Source: Candidatus Sumerlaeota bacterium (lineage in GTDB: Bacteria; Sumerlaeota; Sumerlaeia; JADFCT01). From it: a DNA stretch of 6,962 nucleotides. The stretch is from assembly GCA_026398575.1 (NCBI GenBank), contig JAPLSP010000379.1:1-6962 (forward strand), in the 5' to 3' direction. Below, one piece after another: positions 1-5,990 of the stretch (position 1 is the stretch's first letter; each line of letters opens with the position of its first letter). The position numbers and the translations under genes are program-made. The notes beneath the pieces were generated by a model. That model did no database searches. It worked only from the letters and a program-made list of their open reading frames with translations, and had not been told where the DNA came from.

Positions 1-365
1 CCCTGGCCCGGATCGAAAGCGACGTACTGAATCTCGACCCTAGAATTGTCATCGTGCTGTTGGGCGGCAATGACTATCTTCGCCGTTATTCGATAGACTC
101 GATCGTCGAAAATATGGATCGAATTATTCTGCGCATTCAACACAAGGGCGCGTTAGTGATTCTGGTCGGCATGAAATCACCGCTCGGGCAGTATGAAGGC
201 AAGTTCCGGGATTTGGCGCGGAGCCGGGGATGCCCGTATGTGCCGAATATCCTGAAAGACATTCTCTGGAACAAAGACATGAAATCCGACGACATCCATC
301 CGAATAGCGAAGGCTATGCATTGATAGCTCAGCGCATTGGAGCGGTATTGAGAAAGTATTTATAG
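1..365 (+). CDS. SGNH/GDSL-type hydrolase, C-terminal part (5' end outside window)
   Basis: The reading frame is open from the left edge (first full codon at base 3) to TAG at 363-365, giving 120 residues of a lipase/esterase of the SGNH superfamily. Visible are block III, LLGGNDYL (residues 19-26), whose Gly and Asn normally form the oxyanion hole, and block V, DDIHPNSEGY (96-105), which supplies the catalytic Asp and His (D96-x-x-H99). The helix after it (ALIAQRIGAVLRKYL) closes the fold as in TesA-like arylesterases and thioesterases. The block I GDS nucleophile must lie upstream, outside the window, so export and full length cannot be judged. A GTG at 54 is internal, because conserved hydrolase sequence continues in frame upstream of it. 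The natural substrate (acyl ester, acyl-CoA or an acetylated glycan) is unknown. GC content is visibly lower than in the next gene (about 43% in one hand-counted 60-base line). Confidence 0.85.
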   Translation, partial: LARIESDVLNLDPRIVIVLLGGNDYLRRYSIDSIVENMDRIILRIQHKGALVILVGMKSPLGQYEGKFRDLARSRGCPYVPNILKDILWNKDMKSDDIHPNSEGYALIAQRIGAVLRKYL

Positions 366-385
366 CTTTATCTTTTGAGAGAGTG

Positions 386-592
386 GGCGAAGGACAGCAA
401 GGACCGCAAGAACATCAAGGACAAGAGACCGCAGGGACGAAGGACAGCAGGGACCCCGGGGACGAAGGACAGCAGGGACCGCAGGGACATCAAGGACAAG
501 AGACCGCAAGGACATCTAAGGACGAAGGACAGCAGGGACCGCAGGGACACCAGGGACGAAGGACAGCAGGGACATCAAGGACCTCAAGGACG
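386..592. repeat. GGAC array with 9/7-base stepping
   Basis: About 20 exact GGAC tetramers plus three one-base variants (GAAC at 410, AGAC at 426 and 501) occur in a row, starting at 392, 401, 410, 419, 426, 435, 442, 451, 460, 467, 476, 485, 494, 501, 510, 520, 527, 536, 545, 554, 561, 570, 579 and 588. Steps are 9 bases, interrupted by 7 (and one 10). A 19-base higher-order unit, GACGAAGGACAGCAGGGAC, recurs exactly at 436, 461, 521 and 555. The array begins about 20 bases after the hydrolase stop and ends one base before the ATG at 593. It can be translated in more than one frame as D/R/K/G/Q-rich peptide, but the 7-base steps break codon phase, so I treat it as non-coding. Its function is unknown. 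The AAGGA within it could serve as a Shine-Dalgarno sequence for the next gene. Confidence 0.9.
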
Positions 593-2914
593 ATGAACCG
601 AGCGATAAATAATATGCATATTCAAACTCCGGGAATGCAGCTTGCGCGAAAGATTTTAGCCTGCTTTAGCAGGCTCCTCTTTGCCCCCGGCTTTAGCCGG
701 TGGGTGGCGGGCCATTCCAATTTTTCAGCGCGCTTTAGCGCGGCTTCTCGACAAGGCTTCAGCCATATTTTTTTATGTTTTTTATTTTGCGTCTCTCCCC
801 TATTGGCGCCCGCCCAATCAACAACAGCATCAACCTCAACCTCATCCTTATCCTCATCCTCACCAGAATTCAAACTAACAAATCCTCTGGATCAGGCGCT
901 GGCCGCCGTCGGAATGACAAGCGATACAACCCGCTTCGAATCGGCGGCTTTCATCTCGGCCGGCCAGAGAGACTACCGGCTCCCGGTTCTCGACCGCCTC
1001 ATGGAACGGCCTTTTGACATCCCCTATCGCCTGAGCCACGTCAAATCGCAATACATCAAAGAGAACGACTCGTTTTTCGGCCTGCTGATGAATGCCGACG
1101 GCTTCATCAATGCGCGCGTGCGGCGCGGGAAATATTGGAATCCATTGTGGCGGACGGATGACGATATCAAAGCCAACAAGCCGGACCTGCTGTTTTCGCG
1201 CATTGAAAAAGTCTTCAACGAAATTCCAACGACGGCGCCCATCGCGCTGGATCGCGACTCGCTGCGCCCAAAATGCAGTCAGGTGGAAAAGCGGATGCAG
1301 AATCAACTCGCGCTGCTGATAGACGCCTCGCTCTCGGCGTATCGCTTCCATCATCTTGCGTTTCAGGACGCGCGCCGGTGGTTGACCAACAACATTGAAG
1401 CGGAGATGGCCGGCCAATTCCGAAACCAGACTCTGGAAGAACGCGCGACCAAAGGACGGGATTTGACTTCGCCCTCGCCCGAGGAACTGAAAGCGGTGGC
1501 CGCCGTGGATATGAATTATCTGTGCGCCGGGGCGCTCGAACTCGCGCTGGCGGTGGATCGCACGATCACGGAATTCGAGGACAATCCGCCGACCGCTCCG
1601 CTCGATCTTTCGGTCAACACGCCGTTGGGCTGGATCGAAGTCCACACGACAACGGGCACGCGGACATACACGGCGGAGCGTCACTATTGGCTGATTCTGG
1701 ATTTCGCCGGAGACACCATCTATCATTCCGGCGGAGGCGCGCGCTGCCTCGACCAGCCCATCGGCGTCTTAATGGATTTCGGCGGGAACGACGTTTATGA
1801 AAGCCCCGTCGGGGAAGGCGGCCACTTCGGCGGGGGATTGTATGGATACGGCTATCTCTACGATCAATCCGGCGACGATACTTATGCCGGACATTTTATC
1901 ACGCAAGGCGCCGGATATTGGGGCGTCGGAGTATTGATGGACCGCGCCGGAAACGACCGGTATCTCTCGGCCGGATATGCGCAAGGCGCCGCCCAATACG
2001 GTCTCGGCATCCTGAGCGATGGCGCCGGCAATGACCAATATCAGGCCGTCTGCCGCGCGCAAGGATACGGCGGAACGCTGGGACACGGCCTCTTGCTTGA
2101 AATGAGCGGCGACGATGTTTATACGCTCCAAGACCCGGGCCATTGGTTCCCCTCCGCGCAGAACCCAATGAAGGGAACCAGCCTCGGCCAAGGCGCTGGC
2201 GCTGGCGAACGCGACGACCTCGGAACGGGACATTCGATGGGGGGCGGATTCGGACTGCTGATAGACGCCGCCGGGAAGGACAAATACAAGGCCGAGCTCT
2301 TCGCGCAAGGCGTGGGATATTGGTATGGCGCCGGAGCGCTGCTGGACGACGCGGGCGACGATGAATACGATGGGGTTTATTATAACCAGGGCTCGGGCGC
2401 GCATTTCGGCGTCGGCGTCTTGATTGACCTTCAGGGCAATGACCACTATCGCGTCTCGGAGAGCGTCGGGCTGGGCGCGGGGCACGACTTCACGGTTGGA
2501 TTGCTGGTTGACGCTGGGGGAGACGACGTCTTTGAAGCGCCTTCGCTGTCGCTGGGCGCCGCCAACGACAACGGCATTGGCATTTTCCTGAAACTCGGCG
2601 GAAACGGCGTCTATCGGTTCGCGGTTCCCAACGCCTACAGCTCCTTCGGCAGCTATGGCACGATGAAAACCGGAACGATGCGAGAGGATTTGCTCGGGCT
2701 GGGCCTTTTCCTTGCGGTAGGCGGCAAGAGTACCTATCCCGAAAAGTCGGGCTTTCTGGCCGGATGCAACAGGCTCGTCGTTCAGCCGCCGCGTTATCCG
2801 CAATACAACCTCAAGAGTGAACGCGGCGTTTTCCTCGATAGCGAACTCTCAACCTGCTCTTTGCGCCTTGCGCCATTGACGCCCGACACTGAGCCTAAGA
2901 GCCGGAAGAAATAA
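593..2914 (+). CDS. Exported protein with about 12 Gly/Asp-rich 26-27 residue repeats
   Basis: No family name can be given with confidence. Counting from ATG 593 (773 aa), there is a long basic leader, then a signal-peptide core HIFLCFLFCVSPLLAPA (58-74) with a likely cleavage at APA|Q75, so the product should leave the cytoplasm. A Ser/Thr-rich linker follows (76-90), then a mostly helical-looking domain of about 270 residues (94-366), then repeats from 367 to about 717, and a short tail with two Cys. Repeat units carry the pattern hydrophobic-L-x-D-x2-G-[ND]-D-x-[YF], often followed by QG about 14 residues after the first Asp. This recalls Asp/Gly calcium-binding repeats but differs from RTX nonapeptides in spacing. 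Start choice is uncertain. ATG 593 has AAGGA 11 bases upstream; ATG 614, ATG 635 and GTG 704 are in-frame alternatives without good ribosome sites. The open frame reaches back to 383 only through the GGAC array, which I exclude. Confidence 0.85.
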   Translation: MNRAINNMHIQTPGMQLARKILACFSRLLFAPGFSRWVAGHSNFSARFSAASRQGFSHIFLCFLFCVSPLLAPAQSTTASTSTSSLSSSSPEFKLTNPLDQALAAVGMTSDTTRFESAAFISAGQRDYRLPVLDRLMERPFDIPYRLSHVKSQYIKENDSFFGLLMNADGFINARVRRGKYWNPLWRTDDDIKANKPDLLFSRIEKVFNEIPTTAPIALDRDSLRPKCSQVEKRMQNQLALLIDASLSAYRFHHLAFQDARRWLTNNIEAEMAGQFRNQTLEERATKGRDLTSPSPEELKAVAAVDMNYLCAGALELALAVDRTITEFEDNPPTAPLDLSVNTPLGWIEVHTTTGTRTYTAERHYWLILDFAGDTIYHSGGGARCLDQPIGVLMDFGGNDVYESPVGEGGHFGGGLYGYGYLYDQSGDDTYAGHFITQGAGYWGVGVLMDRAGNDRYLSAGYAQGAAQYGLGILSDGAGNDQYQAVCRAQGYGGTLGHGLLLEMSGDDVYTLQDPGHWFPSAQNPMKGTSLGQGAGAGERDDLGTGHSMGGGFGLLIDAAGKDKYKAELFAQGVGYWYGAGALLDDAGDDEYDGVYYNQGSGAHFGVGVLIDLQGNDHYRVSESVGLGAGHDFTVGLLVDAGGDDVFEAPSLSLGAANDNGIGIFLKLGGNGVYRFAVPNAYSSFGSYGTMKTGTMREDLLGLGLFLAVGGKSTYPEKSGFLAGCNRLVVQPPRYPQYNLKSERGVFLDSELSTCSLRLAPLTPDTEPKSRKK
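659..764 (+). repeat. Cluster of four TTTA/TTCA-loop palindromes inside the signal-peptide coding region
   Basis: Four small hairpins follow each other. GCCTGC-TTTA-GCAGGC (659-674) has a perfect 6-bp stem. CCGGC-TTTA-GCCGG (687-700) has further outer pairing after one mismatch. CGCGC-TTTA-GCGCG (729-742) is perfect, and the weaker GGC-TTCA-GCC is at 755-764. The stems differ completely while the loop is kept, so the shape is preserved rather than the sequence. All four loops are in the same codon phase (665, 692, 734, 758), so each reads Phe-Ser followed by Arg, Arg, Ala or His. Confidence 0.85.
1691..2745 (+). repeat. Protein-level tandem repeat (about 12 units of 26-27 residues)
   Basis: This is the repeat domain of the exported protein. 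The conserved Asp (or its replacement) of successive units falls at residues 370, 395, 424, 450, 476, 503 (Glu), 558, 585, 612, 640, 667 (Lys) and 708 (Ala), counting from ATG 593. The 55-residue gap between 503 and 558 equals two units, so one unit there has degenerated into a loop rich in Gly and Asn. The last two units have lost the Asp. Units are diverged at the DNA level, so this is an old, selected array rather than a recent expansion. Regular short units with alternating hydrophobic residues suggest a beta-solenoid, which is inference. Confidence 0.8.
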
Positions 2915-2950
2915 GGCAAGGGACAATCCTGACAAGCCAAAACACATCCT

Positions 2951-3013
2951 GCACTAATCGCGCACTTAATCGCGCACTTAATCGCGCACTTAATCGCGCA
3001 CTAATCGCGCACT
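2951..3013. repeat. 12-bp tandem repeat overlapping a stop codon
   Basis: Units on the + strand are GCACTTAATCGC (2962-2973, 2974-2985, 2986-2997), flanked by 11-base versions lacking one T (2951-2961, 2998-3008) and a partial GCACT (3009-3013). Read on the minus strand, each 12-mer is GTG CGC GAT TAA, that is, the last three codons plus stop of the AlbA_2 gene, whose real end is GTG CGC GAT TAG (3012-3001). The array therefore looks like slippage duplication of that gene's 3' end. It lies between two convergent genes. Confidence 0.95.
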
Positions 3014-4350
3014 CCGTCTTGCTGGATTTGTTTTTTTTGCGTAATATAATGCAGCGCTCTTCCTTGACCTACAGATGCCAATGCGCCTTTGTTGACCATC
3101 ATCAGTAGATCTTTTAGCGCCTGCCTTTTCCCAACTCCAAATAGTGTCTGATATTCCCGGTTAGCAATTTTCCCATGCGCTTTGATATATTCAAGCGTTT
3201 CCCTCTGGCGAATATCAAACGGAGTTTCCTCCCTTGGAATCCCCAGTTGAGAGAGGATATGGAATCTTGTTATAAACACACCATTCTCGCCCATAAGCTC
3301 CAGTTTTATCCCCAAATCCTCAGCGGATTGCATCATTCGCAAAATGCCGGTTCCCCAATGCTCGATTAATCGCGCCCGGTAAAACGCCTGTGCCAGACGT
3401 GGATTGCGCGGGCGCGATGCATGCTCGCGAGTCAAGCTCTCAAAGGTCATATCCGGAGGCAGTATTCCAGGATTCCATACTTCAAGTCTGTCGTCATAGA
3501 TACGCACTTGAATAGTTCCTACCGCCGCATAATCGCGATGGCAGATTGCATTGATAATCGCCTCGCGCACCGCTTCATCGGGATATTCAGGAATCGTATC
3601 TCTTTCTGCTTTTCCAGTGATGCGGATTGCCTGCCGTGTATTACGCGCGACAAACGCAAGCGCATTATCCAGTTGGCTCAAGACAACGCCATCAAAAGTT
3701 TTCTCGTCAATGAATTTGACGGAAGTCGTTCCCGCGAATCGCGCGCACTTGACTTGTGCCTCCGGAAAAAATCGTTGAGGATAACTGGCAAACAATAATG
3801 CCGCTCCATTGCATGGAATGCCATCATTAGTCAGCAGCCCGAGATTGCTTAGAAGCGTTTGGCCGGAACTCGCCTCCAATCCCGCGCGTCTCAAAAAATC
3901 GCGGACGGCATCGTTGCCCATTTCCTCCGGAATAAAACCATGGCACGCTAACGCGTCCCATGTGCGTCCTGTTGTCGCTTCCATTAACCGATGCGCTTCT
4001 TCTCGGGCTAGATGCTGATTTGTACGGCCTACGCGCTTTAGAGGTCGTCCAAATGCCCAAACCGGCTTAATGGGGCTTTCTTCCACGCGCACAATGATAA
4101 TCGTATTTGCCCCAGCGCTTTCGATTGCTATGGATGGATACTGTGAAGGATCGGTATTCATCTTGATCTTATTAGCAAGGTCCTCCAATGTGCCATGTCC
4201 GATCTGCAACCCTATATGCTCTCCTTTGGGATCAACGCCAATATGCACACATCCGCCTTTGCTTGTGGCAAAAGCAGCAACCGACTCGACTACCTCACGC
4301 CACTTGCTCAGGGACTGCTTGTTTTCAATTTGCTCAGACTCTTTATCCAT
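3001..4350 (-). CDS. AlbA_2/Schlafen-type ATP-binding transcriptional regulator (RecG C-terminal-like)
   Basis: The 449-aa product has the usual order of this large, poorly characterised family. An AlbA_2 (Schlafen-AAA_4, possible nucleic-acid-binding) domain spans about residues 6-125, with VAAFATSKGGCVHIGVD (24-40) as its hallmark. A GHKL-like ATP-binding domain (HATPase_c_4) spans about 226-365, with the N-box EAIINAICHRDY (263-274), WNPG (292-295), RNPRLAQAF (315-323) and HWGTGILRM (331-339). A C-terminal winged helix lies at about 379-437. Such proteins are often annotated as putative transcriptional regulators or mislabelled as RecG helicases; no helicase motifs are present. The start at 4350 fits the family N-terminus and has AAAGGG 10 bases upstream. 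The usual E-F-K near residue 10 is E-N-K here. The gene follows the small protein gene by 54 bases on the same strand, so the two are probably co-transcribed. Its GC (about 45-53% in sampled lines) is below that of dinB (68% in one line), suggesting transfer. Confidence 0.88.
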   Translation of the reverse strand: MDKESEQIENKQSLSKWREVVESVAAFATSKGGCVHIGVDPKGEHIGLQIGHGTLEDLANKIKMNTDPSQYPSIAIESAGANTIIIVRVEESPIKPVWAFGRPLKRVGRTNQHLAREEAHRLMEATTGRTWDALACHGFIPEEMGNDAVRDFLRRAGLEASSGQTLLSNLGLLTNDGIPCNGAALLFASYPQRFFPEAQVKCARFAGTTSVKFIDEKTFDGVVLSQLDNALAFVARNTRQAIRITGKAERDTIPEYPDEAVREAIINAICHRDYAAVGTIQVRIYDDRLEVWNPGILPPDMTFESLTREHASRPRNPRLAQAFYRARLIEHWGTGILRMMQSAEDLGIKLELMGENGVFITRFHILSQLGIPREETPFDIRQRETLEYIKAHGKIANREYQTLFGVGKRQALKDLLMMVNKGALASVGQGRALHYITQKKQIQQDGVRD

Positions 4351-4404
4351 TTCCCAGATTCCCTTTGGATTCTCTCAATAGTATTGAAGCCGAAGCATTA
4401 TTGA

Positions 4405-4674
4405 TTAATAGCTAGGTTGAAAGTGAAGTATTTCTTTGATGCGCCGTTGCTTCATTTGCTCATCATACGCCTGCTTGCGCCTTTGCCAAGTTTCATAAAT
4501 TCCTTTCCAACGGCAGAAATCAGATCGCGTCTCGTCAAATTCATCATAGCGTTCCAGTTGGCCGGACATAAGCGCCTTATAAAAGTTTTCGCTCAGAATG
4601 CCGTATTTTTCCTCATACAAGGTCATTCGGCGTTCGAGCAATTTCATCTCAACAACAAGTTCATGAATTTCCAT
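4405..4674 (-). CDS. Small charged helical protein, antitoxin-like (89 aa)
   Basis: The product is not firmly recognised. It is 89 aa, highly charged, and predicted by eye to be helical. It opens with an amphipathic segment (MEIHELVVEMKLLERRMTLY), then EEKYGILSENFYKALMSGQL (21-40), an acidic stretch YDEFDETRSDF (43-53), and an aromatic helix WKGIYETWQRRKQAY (56-70). The order YEEKYG-x-x-S-x-x-FY followed by acidic residues, W and Y resembles small antitoxin-like proteins that accompany TumE/DUF6516 toxins, but that is a memory-based likeness and no such toxin is in the window. ATG 4674 is chosen because GGAG sits 9 bases upstream (4684-4687). The longer TTG start at 4689 would put that ribosome site inside the gene. 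The gene precedes the AlbA_2 regulator on the same strand, so it may be its partner or target. A -35-like TTGACT (4736-4741) has only a poor -10 (CAAATT, 4712-4717). Confidence 0.75.
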   Translation of the reverse strand: MEIHELVVEMKLLERRMTLYEEKYGILSENFYKALMSGQLERYDEFDETRSDFCRWKGIYETWQRRKQAYDEQMKQRRIKEILHFQPSY

Positions 4675-4683
4675 GATGATATT

Positions 4684-4687
4684 CTCC
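4684..4687 (-). promoter_or_regulatory. Shine-Dalgarno GGAG that decides the small-gene start
   Basis: GGAG on the minus strand lies 9 bases before ATG 4674. The alternative TTG at 4689-4687 overlaps this motif and has no ribosome site of its own, so the ATG is preferred. Confidence 0.7.
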
Positions 4688-4696
4688 AAAAAAATC

Positions 4697-4735
4697 TTGC
4701 CTCACGGGAAGAATTTGGCAAAGAAGCAGAGGCAA
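4697..4735. promoter_or_regulatory. 7-bp inverted repeat in the leader of the small gene
   Basis: TTGCCTC (4697-4703) and GAGGCAA (4729-4735) are perfect inverted copies separated by 25 bases. They span the region between the possible -35 (4736-4741) and the Shine-Dalgarno of the small gene. They could be an operator half-site pair, for example for autoregulation by the downstream winged-helix protein, or a leader hairpin. This is speculative: a 7-bp match over this distance can arise by chance. Confidence 0.3.
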
Positions 4736-4809
4736 AGTCAAGCCATACCCGAAATACATTGAGGAACTTTTCCTGTTGAAGGGATAAACATTTCGAGTTG
4801 CGAGTAATA

Positions 4810-5907
4810 TTACACTTCCTCTTTTTCTTCTTCATCCATCTCAAACAGCGTCAGCTGCTCGGCTTCGTCATCCTGCCAGAAATTGGCGACGGCGAGGCCG
4901 ATCATGCGGATGGGGCGCGTGCCGACTTCGGTTTTTTTGAGGAGTTCGAAGGCTTGGTCGAGAAGGATGGCGGCGGAGCGAAAGTAGTTATCGTGTGTCA
5001 CGTCGCGGGTGATGTTGGTGAAATCGCCGTATCTGACTCGCAGGCGGATGGTGCGCGCCGTGACGCCCTTGGCTTCGAGCCGCAGCGCCAGCGCCTCGGC
5101 CTGGCGTTCGAGCGTCTCCCGGATCAGGCGCATATCGCTGGTATCGGAGTCGAAGGTTTCTTCCCTGCTCAACCTCTTGTTTTCGCGTTCGGGCATGACG
5201 GACCGCGTGTCTATCCCGTGGGCGTACTCGCGCAGCCGCTGGCCGAACTTGCCGAAGGTTTGTTCAAGATCGCTCAGCGGAATGGCGGCCAATTGAGCGA
5301 TCGTATGCGCGCCCATCGCCGCCAGCTGCCGCCGGTGGACTTCCCCGACGCCGGGAATCTTCGCCACGGACAACGGCGCAAGGAAATCGCGCACCTCGCT
5401 TTCTCCGACCGCCACGAGGCCGTCCGGCTTCTTCATATCCGAGGCGATCCTGGCCACGAATTTGCACGGCGCCACGCCCCCCGAGGCCGTCAATTCCAGC
5501 CGTTCGAGGATTTGCTGTTTCAGAGCACGCGCGATCTCAAGTCCGGATTCGATGCCTTTCTTATTCTGCGTGACATCCAGATACCATTCATCGAGCGTGA
5601 CCGGCTCGACCATGTCTGTGTATTCCTCGAGGAGGCGCTGAATCTGGCGCGAAACTTCCTTGTAGTGGTTGATGCGGGTTTTGAGGAAGACGCCATTGGG
5701 GCAAACGCGCCGTGCGTTTTTCATGGGCATGCCCGGCTGCACGCCGGCTTCGCGCGCGGCATGGGAAGCCGCGCAAACAATCCCGCGCGATGACATGCCG
5801 CCGACGATCACCGGCTGGCCGCGCAGCCAGGGATTATCGCGGATTTCAATGGAGGTGTAAAACGCATCCATCTCCAGATGAATGATCTGACGTTCGGCGG
5901 GCGCCAT
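4810..5907 (-). CDS. dinB: DNA polymerase IV (Y-family translesion polymerase) with altered active-site residues
   Basis: The 365-aa product has standard Pol IV length and order. The palm/finger segment begins IIHLEMDAFYTSIE (8-21), with steric-gate Tyr17. The palm motif VTLDEWYLD (103-111) holds D106 and E107. GVAPCKFVARIASDMKKPDG follows at 144-163, then the helix-hairpin-helix IPGVG (184-188), the little-finger domain (about 245-345) and a beta-clamp-binding motif QLTLF (351-355), followed by an acidic tail DEEEKEEV. Such enzymes extend primers past DNA lesions using the sliding clamp. Odd features: the first metal ligand, Asp in E. coli DinB (D8) and Dpo4 (D7), is Glu12 here (GAG); the residue after the catalytic D-E, normally Ala or another small residue, is Trp108; and the conserved Tyr of the Tyr-x-x-Arg dNTP-phosphate motif is His49 (Arg52 kept). 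ATG 5907 has AGGAGG 4 bases upstream and fits the family start. Function is probably retained, but the enzyme is atypical. Confidence 0.95.
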   Translation of the reverse strand: MAPAERQIIHLEMDAFYTSIEIRDNPWLRGQPVIVGGMSSRGIVCAASHAAREAGVQPGMPMKNARRVCPNGVFLKTRINHYKEVSRQIQRLLEEYTDMVEPVTLDEWYLDVTQNKKGIESGLEIARALKQQILERLELTASGGVAPCKFVARIASDMKKPDGLVAVGESEVRDFLAPLSVAKIPGVGEVHRRQLAAMGAHTIAQLAAIPLSDLEQTFGKFGQRLREYAHGIDTRSVMPERENKRLSREETFDSDTSDMRLIRETLERQAEALALRLEAKGVTARTIRLRVRYGDFTNITRDVTHDNYFRSAAILLDQAFELLKKTEVGTRPIRMIGLAVANFWQDDEAEQLTLFEMDEEEKEEV

Positions 5908-5911
5908 GCAT

Positions 5912-5917
5912 CCTCCT
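5912..5917 (-). promoter_or_regulatory. Strong Shine-Dalgarno of dinB
   Basis: A full AGGAGG lies 4 bases before ATG 5907 on the minus strand. The spacing is slightly short, but the match is perfect and confirms the start. Confidence 0.8.
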
Positions 5918-5942
5918 GCAAAGCGGGCTGCGCATGGGACTA

Positions 5943-5971
5943 TTTATGACGGCGCGTCCTTGAGAGTTCAA
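5943..5971 (-). promoter_or_regulatory. Putative sigma70-type promoter of dinB
   Basis: On the minus strand, TTGAAC (5971-5966, 4/6 to the -35 consensus) and CATAAA (5948-5943, 4/6 to the -10 consensus) are separated by exactly 17 bases. The -10 lies 35 bases upstream of the dinB start codon. Spacing and position are right; both boxes are moderate matches, as expected of a regulated promoter. Whether this bacterium's sigma factor uses these consensus boxes is assumed. Confidence 0.45.
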
Positions 5972-5973
5972 GG
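5958..5973. promoter_or_regulatory. Perfect palindrome over the dinB -35, candidate operator
   Basis: CCTTGA-GAGT-TCAAGG has perfect 6-bp arms around a 4-base spacer and covers the proposed -35 box. That is where a repressor would block dinB transcription. It matches neither the E. coli LexA box (CTGT-N8-ACAG) nor the Bacillus type (GAAC-N4-GTTC), but LexA sites vary between phyla. Operator identity is inference. Confidence 0.4.
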
Positions 5974-5990
5974 GCAAAACGGAAGCAGGC

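Noticed and set aside
383..592. In-frame upstream extension of the exported protein (start at 383, adding 70 residues of G/Q/D-rich sequence)
   Set aside because: This part is only the translated GGAC array, whose 7-base slips ignore codon phase. It would put over 125 residues before the signal-peptide core.
1691..2745. RTX-type hemolysin/calcium-binding nonapeptide repeats
   Set aside because: The motif is not the 9-residue GGxGxDxUx; the period is 26-27 residues and no type I secretion signal is evident, with an N-terminal signal peptide instead.
386..3013. CRISPR array in either the GGAC region or the 12-bp tandem repeat region
   Set aside because: Units are 7-12 bases and contiguous, without 25-40 base repeats separated by unique spacers, and no cas genes are present.
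3001..4350. Annotation as ATP-dependent DNA helicase RecG
   Set aside because: Only the AlbA_2, GHKL-like and winged-helix parts are present; there is no Walker A or DEAD-box helicase core.
4804..4813. GTAATATTAC palindrome at the dinB stop codon
   Set aside because: A 10-bp AT-rich palindrome is expected by chance, with no other copy seen in the window.
4644..4844. Leftward 66-aa open frame upstream of the small gene
   Set aside because: It overlaps the ends of dinB and the small gene out of frame, lacks a ribosome site and has no recognisable domain.
4798..5793. Long open frame antisense to dinB (331 aa), and similar long ones antisense to the exported protein (1769-2803, 875-1726)
   Set aside because: They are typical GC-rich shadow frames: they mirror strongly conserved genes on the other strand and show no family motifs.
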